A stretch of 64,000 nucleotides of DNA from Lachnospiraceae bacterium (GTDB lineage Bacteria > Bacillota > Clostridia > Lachnospirales > Lachnospiraceae), in assembly GCA_028692395.1 (NCBI GenBank), contig JAQUXP010000007.1, positions 57,389-121,388 of the forward strand, in the 5' to 3' direction. Made by a program: the position numbers and the translations under genes. The notes under the pieces are model-generated. The model did no database searches, had not been told where the DNA came from, and saw nothing but the letters and a program-made list of their open reading frames with translations. How positions within the stretch are numbered: position 1 is the stretch's first letter; the number at the start of each line of letters is the position of its first letter. Positions 9,098 through 18,069 of this stretch are shown piece by piece.

Positions 9098-10240
9098 GTG
9101 TCAGAGATTACATTAAGAAATATCTGTAAAATGTATGATAAAGACCATTATGCAGTAAAGGATTTTAATTTGGAAATCCATGATAGAGAATTTGTTATAT
9201 TCGTAGGACCTTCAGGCTGCGGAAAATCAACAACACTTCGAATGATTGCGGGTCTTGAGGATATCAGTGATGGGGAGCTGTGGATTGACGGACAGCTATG
9301 CAACTATTTTGAACCGAAGGACAGAGGGCTGTCCATGGTATTCCAGAATTACGCACTGTATCCCAATATGACGGTATATGGCAATCTTGCATTTGCGTTA
9401 AAGGTACGTCATCTGCCAAAGGATGAGATTGACCGGACAGTAAAGCAGGTAGCTAAGACACTGGAGATTGAGAAGCTTTTAGAGCGTCATCCCAATGCTC
9501 TTTCGGGCGGACAGAAGCAGCGTGTGGCAATCGGAAGTGCGATTGTCAGAAGACCGAAGGCTTTTCTTATGGATGAGCCGCTGTCCAATCTGGATGCAAA
9601 GCTGAGAGCTCAGATGCGAATTGAGCTGGCAAAGATTCATAAGGAGACAGAGACAACCATCATCTATGTAACCCATGACCAGACAGAGGCGATGACTCTT
9701 GGGACTAAGATCGTTGTTATGAAGGACGGACTGGTGCAGCAGGTGGCCGCACCGGCAGAGGTTTACAACAACCCGGCAAACCTTTTTGTAGCAGGATTCA
9801 TCGGATCACCGTCTATGAACTTCTTCAAGGCTCTTGTTACGGAAGAAGACGGAAAGGCAGCACTGCTTTTGGGAAATGCCGCATCAGGCAGGAAGGTATT
9901 TCTGGAGGGTAAAAGAGCACAGAGGCTTCTGAAAGAGGAAAAAGACAGAGAAGTAACGCTTGGGATAAGACCGGAAGATATCTATGAATATCAGGAGGCT
10001 GTAGACGGAGGCTTTGAGAAGAATACAGTTGGGCTGGAGGAAGTCGTTGATACTAGAGAAATGCTGGGTGCAGAGGTTATTCTCTACTTTGAATCACAGG
10101 GCAAAACCCAGTCTGTGCGTCTGAAACCGGAGAATCAGTCCAAACCAGGCGAAACGATTAAGCTTTATATGAATCCGGAGAAGATCCAGATCTTTGATGC
10201 CGAAACAGAAGAAAATATTTTTTACGAGAGGGAGATCTAA
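9098..10240 (+). CDS. ugpC: ABC transporter ATP-binding protein, UgpC/MsmK/MalK type
   Basis: Powers a CUT1 importer. It is 380 aa with Walker [10 protein letters not shown] (residues 37-45), Q-loop [11 protein letters not shown], signature LSGGQKQR, Walker [14 protein letters not shown]-loop YVTHDQTEA and a C-terminal TOBE-like regulatory domain ([12 protein letters not shown]). After the signature it reads VAIGSAIVR where most relatives have VALGRAIVR. It starts with GTG behind GGGAGGAG. It heads the glycerophosphodiester operon and is the only ATPase of this kind in the window, so it may also serve the five importers here that lack one. Confidence 0.93.
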   Translation: MSEITLRNICKMYDKDHYAVKDFNLEIHDREFVIFVGPSGCGKSTTLRMIAGLEDISDGELWIDGQLCNYFEPKDRGLSMVFQNYALYPNMTVYGNLAFALKVRHLPKDEIDRTVKQVAKTLEIEKLLERHPNALSGGQKQRVAIGSAIVRRPKAFLMDEPLSNLDAKLRAQMRIELAKIHKETETTIIYVTHDQTEAMTLGTKIVVMKDGLVQQVAAPAEVYNNPANLFVAGFIGSPSMNFFKALVTEEDGKAALLLGNAASGRKVFLEGKRAQRLLKEEKDREVTLGIRPEDIYEYQEAVDGGFEKNTVGLEEVVDTREMLGAEVILYFESQGKTQSVRLKPENQSKPGETIKLYMNPEKIQIFDAETEENIFYEREI

Positions 10241-10242
10241 TC

Positions 10243-11109
10243 ATGAATAAGGCGAAGAAAAAGTGGAGTTTTACATCATACTGCTACTTGATTCCCAGCA
10301 TGCTGGTATTTATAGTATTCCTGTTTTATCCATTTGCGAAGACCATCTACCTCAGTCTGTTCAAGACCAATAAGATGGGGCAGGCGAAGATCTTTTACGG
10401 AATCGGAAACTACAAAGATCTTTTAAGTTCTCCTTCCTTCTGGAACAGCATGAAGGTAACCCTGATTTTTGCATTGATCGTTGTTGTGGGAAGTATGCTG
10501 CTGGGACTTGTAACCGCAGTACTTTGCAACAAAGCATTTCCCGGTATTCGCTTCTTCAGTACTGCATATGCACTTCCTATGGCGATTGCTTCCAGCTCTG
10601 CGGCCATGATTTTTGAGATGATGCTTCATCCGGCAGTGGGTATTGTGAATAAGCTGCTGGGACTGAATATCAACTGGCTGAATGATCCGAACACAGCACT
10701 TTATTGTGTGGCGATTCTTACGGCATGGCTGAACAGCGGAATCAATTTCCTGTATTTCTCGGCAGGTCTTGGAAATATCGATGATAGCATCTATGAGCGT
10801 GCTTCAGTAGACGGAGCCAGCGGTATTCAGCAGTTTTTCAACCTTACACTGCCGGGACTTTCCCCGATTATGTTCTACACGCTGGTAGTCAATATCATAC
10901 AGGCATTCCAGTCCTTTGGACAGATCAAGATCCTGACCGAGGGAGGACCAAATGAGTCAACAAACGTAATTGTGTATTCTATTTATCGAGATGCATTCTT
11001 CAACTATAAGTTTGGAAGCGCATCGGCACAGTCTGTGATCCTGTTTATTATTATCATGCTGATTACGATGGTAATGTTCCGGATAGAAAAGAAGGGAGTG
11101 AAATATTGA
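10243..11109 (+). CDS. ugpA: Glycerol-3-phosphate-type ABC permease (UgpA-like)
   Basis: Membrane subunit of the importer encoded by this operon. It is 288 aa with six predicted helices. The coupling loop SIYERASVDGASGIQQFFNLTLPGL has Arg where EAA is usual. It begins 2 nt after ugpC and its stop overlaps the next start (TGATG). The UgpA assignment rests on the operon content: a UgpB-like binding protein and a GDPD. Confidence 0.85.
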   Translation: MNKAKKKWSFTSYCYLIPSMLVFIVFLFYPFAKTIYLSLFKTNKMGQAKIFYGIGNYKDLLSSPSFWNSMKVTLIFALIVVVGSMLLGLVTAVLCNKAFPGIRFFSTAYALPMAIASSSAAMIFEMMLHPAVGIVNKLLGLNINWLNDPNTALYCVAILTAWLNSGINFLYFSAGLGNIDDSIYERASVDGASGIQQFFNLTLPGLSPIMFYTLVVNIIQAFQSFGQIKILTEGGPNESTNVIVYSIYRDAFFNYKFGSASAQSVILFIIIMLITMVMFRIEKKGVKY

Positions 11110-12038
11110 TGAACCAGAGTGGAGCAACAGTAGCACCGGGTAGAAACTTTTATAAAAATCAGATTTCCAAAGAGGAGCTTGAAGCTCTGAAGCTTGAGAT
11201 GAACAAAAAGGCGCTCATTAAGAGAAGATCCCAGACGATCTTTCGTCTGGCGGTAAATGTACTGGTAGCTTTCGTGGTACTTCTTCCGCTTTTGTATGCA
11301 ATCAGTATTGCATTCATGCCTTCAGGAGAGCTGTTTTCGCTGGATTTGAACCTGTTTCCCAAGAATCCTACTATTCAAAACTTTGTCAGTGCACTGAAGA
11401 ATGTGCCGCTGCTGCAATTTATACTGAACTCTTTTCTTGTGGCAGGATTGATTACACTGGGTCAGATTATCACCTGTTCTCTCTCGGCATTTGCTTTCTC
11501 TTTCCTGGAGTTTAAGGGAAAAGGAATCCTGTTTATGATCGTTATGGCAACAATGATGGTACCGGGTGAGGCGACGATTATCTCAAACTACCTTACGGTT
11601 GGTAATCTGGGAATGCTGGATACATATTCCGTATTGATTATTCCATACTTAACATCGGCTATGGGAATCTTCCTGTTCCGTCAGTTTTATATGACCTTCC
11701 CCATGTCTTTGTATGAATCTGCAAAGCTGGACGGATGTTCAAACCTGAGATTTATTCTTAAGATATTGATTCCGCTGACAAAATCAGCAATTGGAGCTAT
11801 GGCAGTATATACCTTTATTAATGCGTGGAACATGTATATGTGGCCGCTGCTTGTAACTGGTTCAGATAAGATGAGAACCGTACAGATTGGTATCAGCATG
11901 CTAAACAGTGTGGATTCACAGTCCATCACGTTAATGATAGCAGGTGTAGTAATTATCATCATTCCGTCAATATCAATCTTTATTGTCGGACAGAAGCAGC
12001 TGATTCGGGGTATGTTCTCCGGAGCAGTTAAGGGCTAA
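11109..12038 (+). CDS. ugpE: Glycerol-3-phosphate-type ABC permease (UgpE-like)
   Basis: Second membrane subunit. The track starts at a TTG (11106), but the ATG at 11109 overlaps the upstream stop and is the better start, giving 309 aa. After a polar N-terminal stretch of about 45 residues there are six helices, the loop SLYESAKLDGCSNLRFILKILIPL and the C-terminal RGMFSGAVKG typical of MalG/UgpE proteins. Confidence 0.85.
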   Translation: MNQSGATVAPGRNFYKNQISKEELEALKLEMNKKALIKRRSQTIFRLAVNVLVAFVVLLPLLYAISIAFMPSGELFSLDLNLFPKNPTIQNFVSALKNVPLLQFILNSFLVAGLITLGQIITCSLSAFAFSFLEFKGKGILFMIVMATMMVPGEATIISNYLTVGNLGMLDTYSVLIIPYLTSAMGIFLFRQFYMTFPMSLYESAKLDGCSNLRFILKILIPLTKSAIGAMAVYTFINAWNMYMWPLLVTGSDKMRTVQIGISMLNSVDSQSITLMIAGVVIIIIPSISIFIVGQKQLIRGMFSGAVKG

Positions 12039-12067
12039 CAAAAAAAGAAAAAATGAGGAGAAAAATT

Positions 12068-13498
12068 ATGAAGAAGAAAGTTGTTGCTGTATTATTGACA
12101 GCAGTTATGACCATGGGAACACTTGTGGGATGCGGAGGAAAAACTCTCGCAGAGCAGCAGGGAGGAACAGATGCAGCAGCGGCTGCTGAGACTACAGAAG
12201 GAGCAGCCACAGAAGGAGCAGCAGCGCAGGATTCCACAGCGGCTATGGCAGACGCCTCCGAGGTGAGCGGAACAGAAGTTACATTCTGGCATTCGATGGG
12301 TGGTGTGAATGGTGAGGCAATTGATTACCTTGTAAAGAAGTTTAACGATGAGAACAAATTGGGAATTAAAGTAACTGCCCAGTATCAGGGTGAGTATGAT
12401 GATTCTCTGAATAAATTAAAGAGTGCTCAGATCGGTAACATGGGAGCAGATCTGGTACAGGTATATGAGATCGGAACTCGTTTTATGATGGATTCCGGCT
12501 GGATTGTTCCGATGCAGGATCTGATTGATGCTGACAGCTATGATACTTCTGCTATCGAGCCAAACCTTGCAGCATATTATACCATCGACGGCAAACAGTA
12601 CTCTATGCCATTTAACTCTTCTACGCCTATTATGTACTATAACAAAGATATGTTTGCAAAGGCAGGAATTACAGAAGTACCCAACAGGCTGGAGGCAATC
12701 GGAGAAGTTGGCCAGCAGCTGGTTGACAAGGGCGGTGCCGGAGAAGCAATCTCCATGGGCATCTACGGCTGGTTCTTTGAGCAGCTGATCAGCGAGCAGG
12801 GATTACAGTATGCAGATAATGGAAATGGACGTGATGCAGCGGCGACTGCAGTTGCATTTGACGAAAATGGAGCAGCAAAGAACATTCTTACTGCATGGAA
12901 GAGCCTGTCAGAATCTGGTCTGGCTCCTAACGTAGGAAAAGGCGGAGATGCCGGACTTGCTGACTTCTCAGCAGGTAAATCTGCAATCACACTGGGATCC
13001 ACTGCTTCTCTGAAACAGATTCTGCAGGATGTAAATAATAAATTCGAAGTAGGTACTGCATATTTCCCGAAGGTTGCTTCCAGCGATAAGGGTGGAGTAT
13101 CCATCGGTGGTGCATCCTTATGGGCACTGAATAATAATGATCCGAAAAAACTGCGTGCTACCTGGGAGCTTGTTAAATTCCTTCTTTCCGCAGAGTCTCA
13201 GGCGTACTGGAATGCCCAGACCGGATACTTCCCTGTAACCACAGCTGCCCATGAGGAGCAGGTTTTCAAGGACAATATCGCAAAATATCCTCAGTTCCAG
13301 ACCGCTATTGATCAGCTGCATGACTCCGCACCAGAATATGCAGGTGCACTGCTCAGTGTATTCCCGGAGGCGAGAGCAACGGTAGAATCTGAGATCGAAA
13401 GTCTGCTGAACGGAAAAGAAGACGTGGATGCAGCCGTAAAGAATATGGCGGATTCTATTAACAAATCTATTGCAGATTACAATGAAGTAAATAGCTAA
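12068..13498 (+). CDS. ugpB: Glycerol-3-phosphate/glycerophosphodiester-binding lipoprotein (UgpB-like)
   Basis: Substrate-binding protein of the ugp-like importer. The start is the ATG at 12068, because the track's ATG at 12053 contains the ribosome site (GAGGAG). It is a 476-aa lipoprotein (GTLVGCGG) with an Ala/Glu/Thr-rich linker. Several stretches match E. coli UgpB closely: VTFWHSMGGVNGEAIDYL, LVQVYEIGTRFMMDSG, MPFNSSTPIMYYNKDMF, GGASLWALN and QTGYFPVT. This is the most diagnostic gene of the operon. Whether it takes glycerol-3-phosphate or intact glycerophosphodiesters is not shown. Confidence 0.88.
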   Translation: MKKKVVAVLLTAVMTMGTLVGCGGKTLAEQQGGTDAAAAAETTEGAATEGAAAQDSTAAMADASEVSGTEVTFWHSMGGVNGEAIDYLVKKFNDENKLGIKVTAQYQGEYDDSLNKLKSAQIGNMGADLVQVYEIGTRFMMDSGWIVPMQDLIDADSYDTSAIEPNLAAYYTIDGKQYSMPFNSSTPIMYYNKDMFAKAGITEVPNRLEAIGEVGQQLVDKGGAGEAISMGIYGWFFEQLISEQGLQYADNGNGRDAAATAVAFDENGAAKNILTAWKSLSESGLAPNVGKGGDAGLADFSAGKSAITLGSTASLKQILQDVNNKFEVGTAYFPKVASSDKGGVSIGGASLWALNNNDPKKLRATWELVKFLLSAESQAYWNAQTGYFPVTTAAHEEQVFKDNIAKYPQFQTAIDQLHDSAPEYAGALLSVFPEARATVESEIESLLNGKEDVDAAVKNMADSINKSIADYNEVNS

Positions 13499-13596
13499 TG
13501 GAAGCCATAAGCGCATAGAAACAAACAGGATAAAAGAGATGCTGCAGCGGTCAGAAGGACTGGTGTGGCATCTTGACGTTTGGGAGGAAGACATAG

Positions 13597-14331
13597 ATGA
13601 CGAAAACAAAAGTATTTGGACACAGGGGAGCCAGTGGCTATGCCCCGGAAAACACACTGCCAGCATTTGAACTGGCCATGGAGCAGCAGGCAGATGGGAT
13701 TGAACTGGATGTGCAGCTGACGAAAGATAACCAGGTGGTTGTGATACATGATGAGACCATTGACCGCACCAGCACCGGAAAAGGATTTGTAAAGGACTTC
13801 ACGCTGGAGGAATTGAGAACATTTTCCTTTCATAACCAGATGGAAGCCTGGTGCGGAACAAAGATTCCCCTGCTGAAGGAAGTGTTAGAGCTGGTAAAAA
13901 AGGGAACACTGGAAGTGAATATCGAGATAAAGACAGGTATAATATGGTATCCGGGGATCGAGAAAAAAACGCTGGAGATTGTAAGGGAAACCGGCATGGA
14001 GCGACGGGTCGTCTACTCTTCCTTTAACCACAACAGTATCCGGAAGATCCACGAGCTGGATCCATCGGCGGAAACAGCTTATCTTCTGGCTGATGTAATG
14101 GTGGATGCGGAAAATTATGCCAGAAACAACGAGGTGGAGGGACTGCATCCATCTCTTTACCAGATGAAAATGCCGGATTTTCTGCGTCAGTATCAGGAAA
14201 GCGGTTTAAAGGTTCGTGTGTGGACCGTGAATGAGGAGGAGGATCTGCGGCTGCTTATGGAGCAGAAGGTGGAGGCGGTTATCACCAACGATCCGGATAA
14301 AGCAGTAAAAGTTCGAAAGGAAATAGGGTGA
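13597..14331 (+). CDS. ugpQ: Glycerophosphodiester phosphodiesterase (UgpQ-like, cytoplasmic)
   Basis: Hydrolyses glycerophosphodiesters to glycerol-3-phosphate and an alcohol. It is 244 aa with no signal peptide, so it acts on imported substrate. The GDPD catalytic set is visible: HRGASGYAPENT (His9), GIELDVQLT (Glu36, Asp38) and VVIHDETIDRTS (His51). GGGAGGAAG lies before the ATG. It overlaps the HAD phosphatase start by the TGATG junction, so the two products are likely made together. Confidence 0.92.
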   Translation: MTKTKVFGHRGASGYAPENTLPAFELAMEQQADGIELDVQLTKDNQVVVIHDETIDRTSTGKGFVKDFTLEELRTFSFHNQMEAWCGTKIPLLKEVLELVKKGTLEVNIEIKTGIIWYPGIEKKTLEIVRETGMERRVVYSSFNHNSIRKIHELDPSAETAYLLADVMVDAENYARNNEVEGLHPSLYQMKMPDFLRQYQESGLKVRVWTVNEEEDLRLLMEQKVEAVITNDPDKAVKVRKEIG

Positions 14332-15122
14332 TGTTAAAGGATAAAAAATTATTTTTACTGGATATTGACGGAACAGTCTGCAAGGGAAAGCAGCTGATCG
14401 GAGGAACCTCAGAGTTTCTTAAGGATGTAAAGGAAAGCGGCGGACAGTTTGTGTTTATCACAAATAACGCAACGAAGAGTATTGATGATTATATTGAAAC
14501 CTTTCAGGGGCTTGGTATCACTACGGAGTATCATAACTTTATTACGGCATCCTTTGCGACGATTCAATACTTAAAAAAGCATTATCCCAATCAGCTGATC
14601 TATGTGCTGGGAACAAAATCATTTATCCGGGAGCTTAAAAGAAATCAAATCCAGGTAACTACCGACTGCCAGGATTTGGGAATTGCCTGTGTTCTGATTT
14701 CTTATGACAATCAGCTTACCTATGAGAAGCTCCAGGACACCTGTGAACTTTTAAGTACAAGAGAGACAGGCTATCTGGCTACGAATCCGGATTATGTATG
14801 TCCCATAGAATTCGGTTATGTTCCGGACTGTGGTGCGATCTGTCAGATGCTGGAGCACGCCGTGAACCGGCTGCCTTATTATATCGGAAAACCGGAAACT
14901 GCCATGGTTGATTTTGCACTAAAGCTGAATCATTATACCAGAGAAGAGACGCTGGTAGTTGGAGACCGCTTGTACACAGATATTCTCTGCGGATATAATG
15001 CTCATGTTGAAAGTGCGCTGGTACTGACTGGTGAGGCAACCCGTGAGGAGGCAGAACAGTTCGAACATAAGCCGGATTATATCTTTTCCTCTGTAGCAGC
15101 CCTTCATAAGGCATGGAAGTAG
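14331..15122 (+). CDS. HAD-IIA family phosphatase (NagD/AraL-like)
   Basis: Probable small-molecule phosphatase. The ATG at 14331 overlaps the GDPD stop and is preferred to the track's GTG, giving 263 aa. HAD motifs: LLDIDGTV (Asp11, Asp13), FITNNAT and VVGDRLYTDI, with the C2-type cap between them as in NagD, AraL and phosphoglycolate phosphatases. The position after a GDPD suggests removal of phosphate from glycerol phosphate to release glycerol and inorganic phosphate; that substrate is inferred. Confidence 0.85.
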   Translation: MLKDKKLFLLDIDGTVCKGKQLIGGTSEFLKDVKESGGQFVFITNNATKSIDDYIETFQGLGITTEYHNFITASFATIQYLKKHYPNQLIYVLGTKSFIRELKRNQIQVTTDCQDLGIACVLISYDNQLTYEKLQDTCELLSTRETGYLATNPDYVCPIEFGYVPDCGAICQMLEHAVNRLPYYIGKPETAMVDFALKLNHYTREETLVVGDRLYTDILCGYNAHVESALVLTGEATREEAEQFEHKPDYIFSSVAALHKAWK

Positions 15123-15210
15123 AGAAACATAAGCCAGATGGCTTTGCAGGGATCTTCTTTGCCGCTTTTTTGCAGAAGCCGCTTGAAAAGGCGGGACAAA
15201 TACGGTAGGA

Positions 15211-15224
15211 TATATAATTATATA
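15211..15224. promoter_or_regulatory. Perfect 14-bp palindrome over a TATAAT box
   Basis: TATATAATTATATA is an exact palindrome 21 nt upstream of the ArsR-type gene and contains a TATAAT -10 sequence. It could be an autoregulatory operator, but AT-rich palindromes also arise by chance. Confidence 0.35.
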
Positions 15225-15244
15225 TGTTGGGAGGAATCGGGGGA

Positions 15245-16165
15245 ATGGCAAAGTTAATGGATTATGATACGGAGCGGGTGGAGGAGCTCTGCGAACTGGG
15301 AAAAGCGTTATCCTCTCCGGTGAGAGTAGAGATTCTGCGGCTGCTCTATGATCAAAGCCTGATCATAGGAGAGATTGCCAAAGAGATGAACCTTCCGGCA
15401 TCGAGTACGGCGTTTCATCTGAAGATTCTGGAGCAGGCGGGACTGGTTCGCATGGAGGAACAGCCTGGGACCAGGGGGACCATGAAGCTGTGCACAAGAA
15501 AAACAGATTTTGTCACCATCAATCTGGTAAAGAAAAACACGAATATCAATGAGATCTTCAGCATGGAAATGCCGGTGGGTGCCTACAGTGGATGCAATGT
15601 CACACCAACCTGCGGGCTCTGCGGAGCGGACGGAATTATCGGAAATGAAGATAAAGATTACTGCTTCTTTTTTCCGGAACGTTATAAGGCAGGTCTTCTG
15701 TGGAGCTCTTCCGGATATGTGGAATATAAATTTGCCAATGGAGTACCTAAAAACCGAAGAGTCAAAAGGATTTCCGTCTGTATGGAAATCTGCTCTGAGG
15801 CACCAGGCTATCGGGAGGACTGGAAGTCAGACCTTACGTTGTGGATCAATGGGGTTGAGTGTGGCACCTGGACCTGTCCGGGAGATTATGGAGCCAGAAG
15901 AGGAAGGCTTACTCCGGTGATGTGGACGGATGGAGCAACGCAATACGGACTGCAGGTAGTATGGGAGGTTCGGGAAGATGGATGTTATCTGAATGGAAAA
16001 CATGTTTCCCAAACAGGAGTAGAGAGCCTGGCACTTATGGAAAAGGCATATGTTGCAGTTCGTATCGGTAATAAACCGGATGCCAGATATATTGGTGGAT
16101 TCAATATATTCGGAAAGGGATTTGGCGATTATGATCAGGACATTGTGTTGACGATGGAATATTGA
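15245..16165 (+). CDS. ArsR-type HTH regulator with large C-terminal domain
   Basis: Predicted repressor of the importer/GH2 operon that follows. The start is the ATG at 15245, after GGGAGGAATCGGGGGA; the track start at 15224 would place that ribosome site inside the gene. It is 306 aa. Residues about 8-85 form a winged helix (ALSSPVRVEILRLLYDQSLIIGEIAKEMNLPASSTAFHLKILEQAGLVR). The remaining 215 residues are an extra domain rich in Trp, Gly and Cys (CNVTPTCGLCGADGIIG) that probably senses a ligand. Classical ArsR proteins are only about 100-120 aa, so this is a long architecture. It has no CxCxxC metal site in the recognition helix. Confidence 0.8.
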   Translation: MAKLMDYDTERVEELCELGKALSSPVRVEILRLLYDQSLIIGEIAKEMNLPASSTAFHLKILEQAGLVRMEEQPGTRGTMKLCTRKTDFVTINLVKKNTNINEIFSMEMPVGAYSGCNVTPTCGLCGADGIIGNEDKDYCFFFPERYKAGLLWSSSGYVEYKFANGVPKNRRVKRISVCMEICSEAPGYREDWKSDLTLWINGVECGTWTCPGDYGARRGRLTPVMWTDGATQYGLQVVWEVREDGCYLNGKHVSQTGVESLALMEKAYVAVRIGNKPDARYIGGFNIFGKGFGDYDQDIVLTMEY

Positions 16166-16181
16166 TGCAGGAGTAACAGAT

Positions 16182-16217
16182 AAGGGTATCCTATGTGAGT
16201 GGGAGGCCCTTTTTTTA
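16182..16217 (+). terminator. Possible weak terminator after the ArsR-type gene
   Basis: AAGGG...CCCTTTTTTT can form a short, bulged stem followed by seven T. The stem is weak, but the T-tract and position directly after the stop support termination. Confidence 0.4.
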
Positions 16218-16275
16218 TGCATAAAATAAGTGCTAAATTAAGCCCGAAGGAATTTGGTAAATATTCACAAATCAA

Positions 16276-16288
16276 ACAGAAAGAATGT
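16276..16288. promoter_or_regulatory. Degenerate ACAG-N5-CTGT site
   Basis: ACAGAAAGAATGT differs from the palindromes downstream at one position of the right half. It is a fourth, weaker member of the array. Confidence 0.35.
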
Positions 16289-16317
16289 CCTAAATGAAAA
16301 TAAGGGAAACAAAATAG

Positions 16318-16330
16318 ACAGAAATACTGT
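16318..16330. promoter_or_regulatory. Operator-like palindrome ACAGAAATACTGT
   Basis: First perfect ACAG-N5-CTGT palindrome, about 75 nt upstream of the -35 box of the importer promoter. Confidence 0.55.
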
Positions 16331-16391
16331 TTAAATAAAGAAGATCAACAACTAAAACCATACAAAATAACGAAAAAAGCAAGAAAGTATG

Positions 16392-16419
16392 TTGACAAAC
16401 CGTCAATATTGGTTATAAT
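16392..16419 (+). promoter_or_regulatory. Strong sigma-A promoter of the importer/GH2 operon
   Basis: TTGACA (16392-16397), 16-nt spacer, TATAAT (16414-16419): both hexamers are consensus. Transcription would start near 16426 and run through a leader of about 145 nt to the binding-protein gene. The rest of the 405-nt gap from 16166 to 16571 holds the palindrome array and no gene. Confidence 0.8.
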
Positions 16420-16431
16420 GAAGTTAAAAGA

Positions 16432-16444
16432 ACAGAAAAACTGT
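16432..16444. promoter_or_regulatory. Operator-like palindrome ACAGAAAAACTGT
   Basis: Second perfect palindrome. It begins about 6 nt after the predicted transcription start, a position where a bound repressor would block RNA polymerase. It is followed by TTTTAAACAGAAG, which carries another half site. Confidence 0.6.
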
Positions 16445-16485
16445 TTTAAACAGAAGCCTGCTGTCTCATGTGACGAAGGATTAAA

Positions 16486-16498
16486 ACAGTAATACTGT
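16486..16498. promoter_or_regulatory. Operator-like palindrome ACAGTAATACTGT
   Basis: Third perfect palindrome, 54 nt downstream of the second (about five helical turns). Confidence 0.55.
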
Positions 16499-16571
16499 CA
16501 GAAATATTCGGCCGAAGGTAAGAAGAAACAGATTGATTTTATTTCCACAGGAATTCAAAAAGGAGGATCTT

Positions 16572-17972
16572 ATGAAAAGTAAAGTAATTGCGATGTTATT
16601 AACAGCAACAATGGCAGCGGGAATATTAGCAGGTTGTGGAGGAACAGGGAATGCAGGAGGTGCCGATGCTACAAGTAAAAAGAGTACGGATACGGATTCT
16701 GCATCAGCGGTATCTGGCAGTCAGGAAGCTGGGGGAGAAACAAGTGTCAATGAAGATGGTACCGTTAATAATCCGGAGGAAGTAGCAGTTGACGAAAATA
16801 AACTGGTATTCTGGTCCCTGTTCAGCGGTGGTGATGGAGAATTCATGGATCAGATTATCTCTGATTACAATGCTGCAAAGCCAACGAAGGAAGTTCAGTC
16901 CATCATGCTTGTGTGGGATGATTATTATACAAAGCTTCAGACAGCAGTTGCTGCGGGAAAAGGACCGGATATCGGTATTTCCCATGCATCAAAGCTTCCG
17001 GAGCTGGTGGATCAAGGGGTTGTAGAGCCTCTGGATTCTTACCTGAAGGACCTGGGAGTGGATTTATCTTCTATGTATGCCGAGAATTCCATGGACTCTG
17101 TTACCTTTGACGGAGAAGTGTATGCGATTCCTCTGGATACCCATGCAGAGATTCTGTACTATAACAAAGATATTCTGGAAAAAGCCGGAGTGGCTCTGAA
17201 CGCCGATGGGCAGATTGATATTAAGAGCAAAGATGACTTTATCGCTATCCTGGATAAGTGTAAAGCAGTGATGGGAGATGGAGAATCTACGATAGCACTG
17301 ACCAATAATGGGGACGATCCATATCGTATCTGGTGGGCAACTTACTTCCAGATGGGTGGAGCACCGCTTATCAATGATGAAGGAACAAAAGTTACCCTGG
17401 ATAAGGATATCGCTGTTCAGGCAGCAGATTTTGTAAAATCTCTGTATGATGGCGGTTATGTGGCAGAAGGAATTGACGATCACCAGAAGTTCTTCCAGAG
17501 TGGAAAAGCAGCATTTTACTTCGGTGGAACATGGGGAACAGGTGCACTTGAGAAGACAGATGGTCTGAACTTTGCTGCACAGCCATGGCCGCAGCTTTAT
17601 GAAAATGCTTCCTGCTGGGCAGATTCCCATACATTGATTCTGCCTGTAAACCCTGACAGAACAGAGGAAGAGACAAAAGCAGCAGTAGAATTCATGATTT
17701 CAGTTTCCAAGGATGGCGGCCTTACCTGGGCAGGCTCCGGACAGATACCGGCAAACAAAGCGGTGCTGGAGAGTCAGGAATACAAGGATATGCCATACAG
17801 AAGCAGCTATAAGTCAGCACTTGATACCGCTGTTCTTCCTTCAAAGAATGCACATTTCTATGCAATGAAGGCAGGAATGATCGACAGCTTGAATACCTTA
17901 TGGTCTAACACGGCAGATGCACAGGCAGCTATTGATTCTCTTGTGGGAGAGCTGGAGTCCAATCTGGATTAA
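16572..17972 (+). CDS. Extracellular sugar-binding lipoprotein (CUT1 family)
   Basis: Binding protein for the ArsR-linked importer. The true start is the ATG at 16572 after AAAGGAGGATCTT; the track's TTG start at 16533 adds a spurious tail. It is 466 aa: lipoprotein signal (AAGILAGCGG), Ser/Gly/Thr-rich linker to about residue 70, then a family-1 fold (NKLVFWSLFSGGDGEFMDQIISDYN, GPDIGISHASKLPELVDQG, YAIPLDTHAEILYYNKDILEKAG). The substrate is unknown; the GH2 gene at the operon end suggests a beta-linked oligosaccharide. Confidence 0.92.
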   Translation: MKSKVIAMLLTATMAAGILAGCGGTGNAGGADATSKKSTDTDSASAVSGSQEAGGETSVNEDGTVNNPEEVAVDENKLVFWSLFSGGDGEFMDQIISDYNAAKPTKEVQSIMLVWDDYYTKLQTAVAAGKGPDIGISHASKLPELVDQGVVEPLDSYLKDLGVDLSSMYAENSMDSVTFDGEVYAIPLDTHAEILYYNKDILEKAGVALNADGQIDIKSKDDFIAILDKCKAVMGDGESTIALTNNGDDPYRIWWATYFQMGGAPLINDEGTKVTLDKDIAVQAADFVKSLYDGGYVAEGIDDHQKFFQSGKAAFYFGGTWGTGALEKTDGLNFAAQPWPQLYENASCWADSHTLILPVNPDRTEEETKAAVEFMISVSKDGGLTWAGSGQIPANKAVLESQEYKDMPYRSSYKSALDTAVLPSKNAHFYAMKAGMIDSLNTLWSNTADAQAAIDSLVGELESNLD

Positions 17973-17995
17973 AAAGCAGCAGTGATGCTTGCGAG

Positions 17996-18017
17996 GGGGA
18001 GCGCTGGCTCCCCTTTT
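17996..18017 (+). terminator. Hairpin with T-tract between binding protein and permeases
   Basis: GGGGAGC-GCTG-GCTCCCC followed by TTTT. It probably gives partial termination, so the binding protein is made in excess over the permeases. Confidence 0.7.
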
Positions 18018-18069
18018 CCTAAACCGGACCATGAGCTGTTAACTTCCAAAAAGGACAGGAGGAGGGAAC

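Noticed and set aside
15245-16165. LacI/GntR regulator for the palindrome array
   Set aside because: The N-terminal helices match an ArsR-like winged helix, not LacI or GntR; no periplasmic-binding-like domain is visible.
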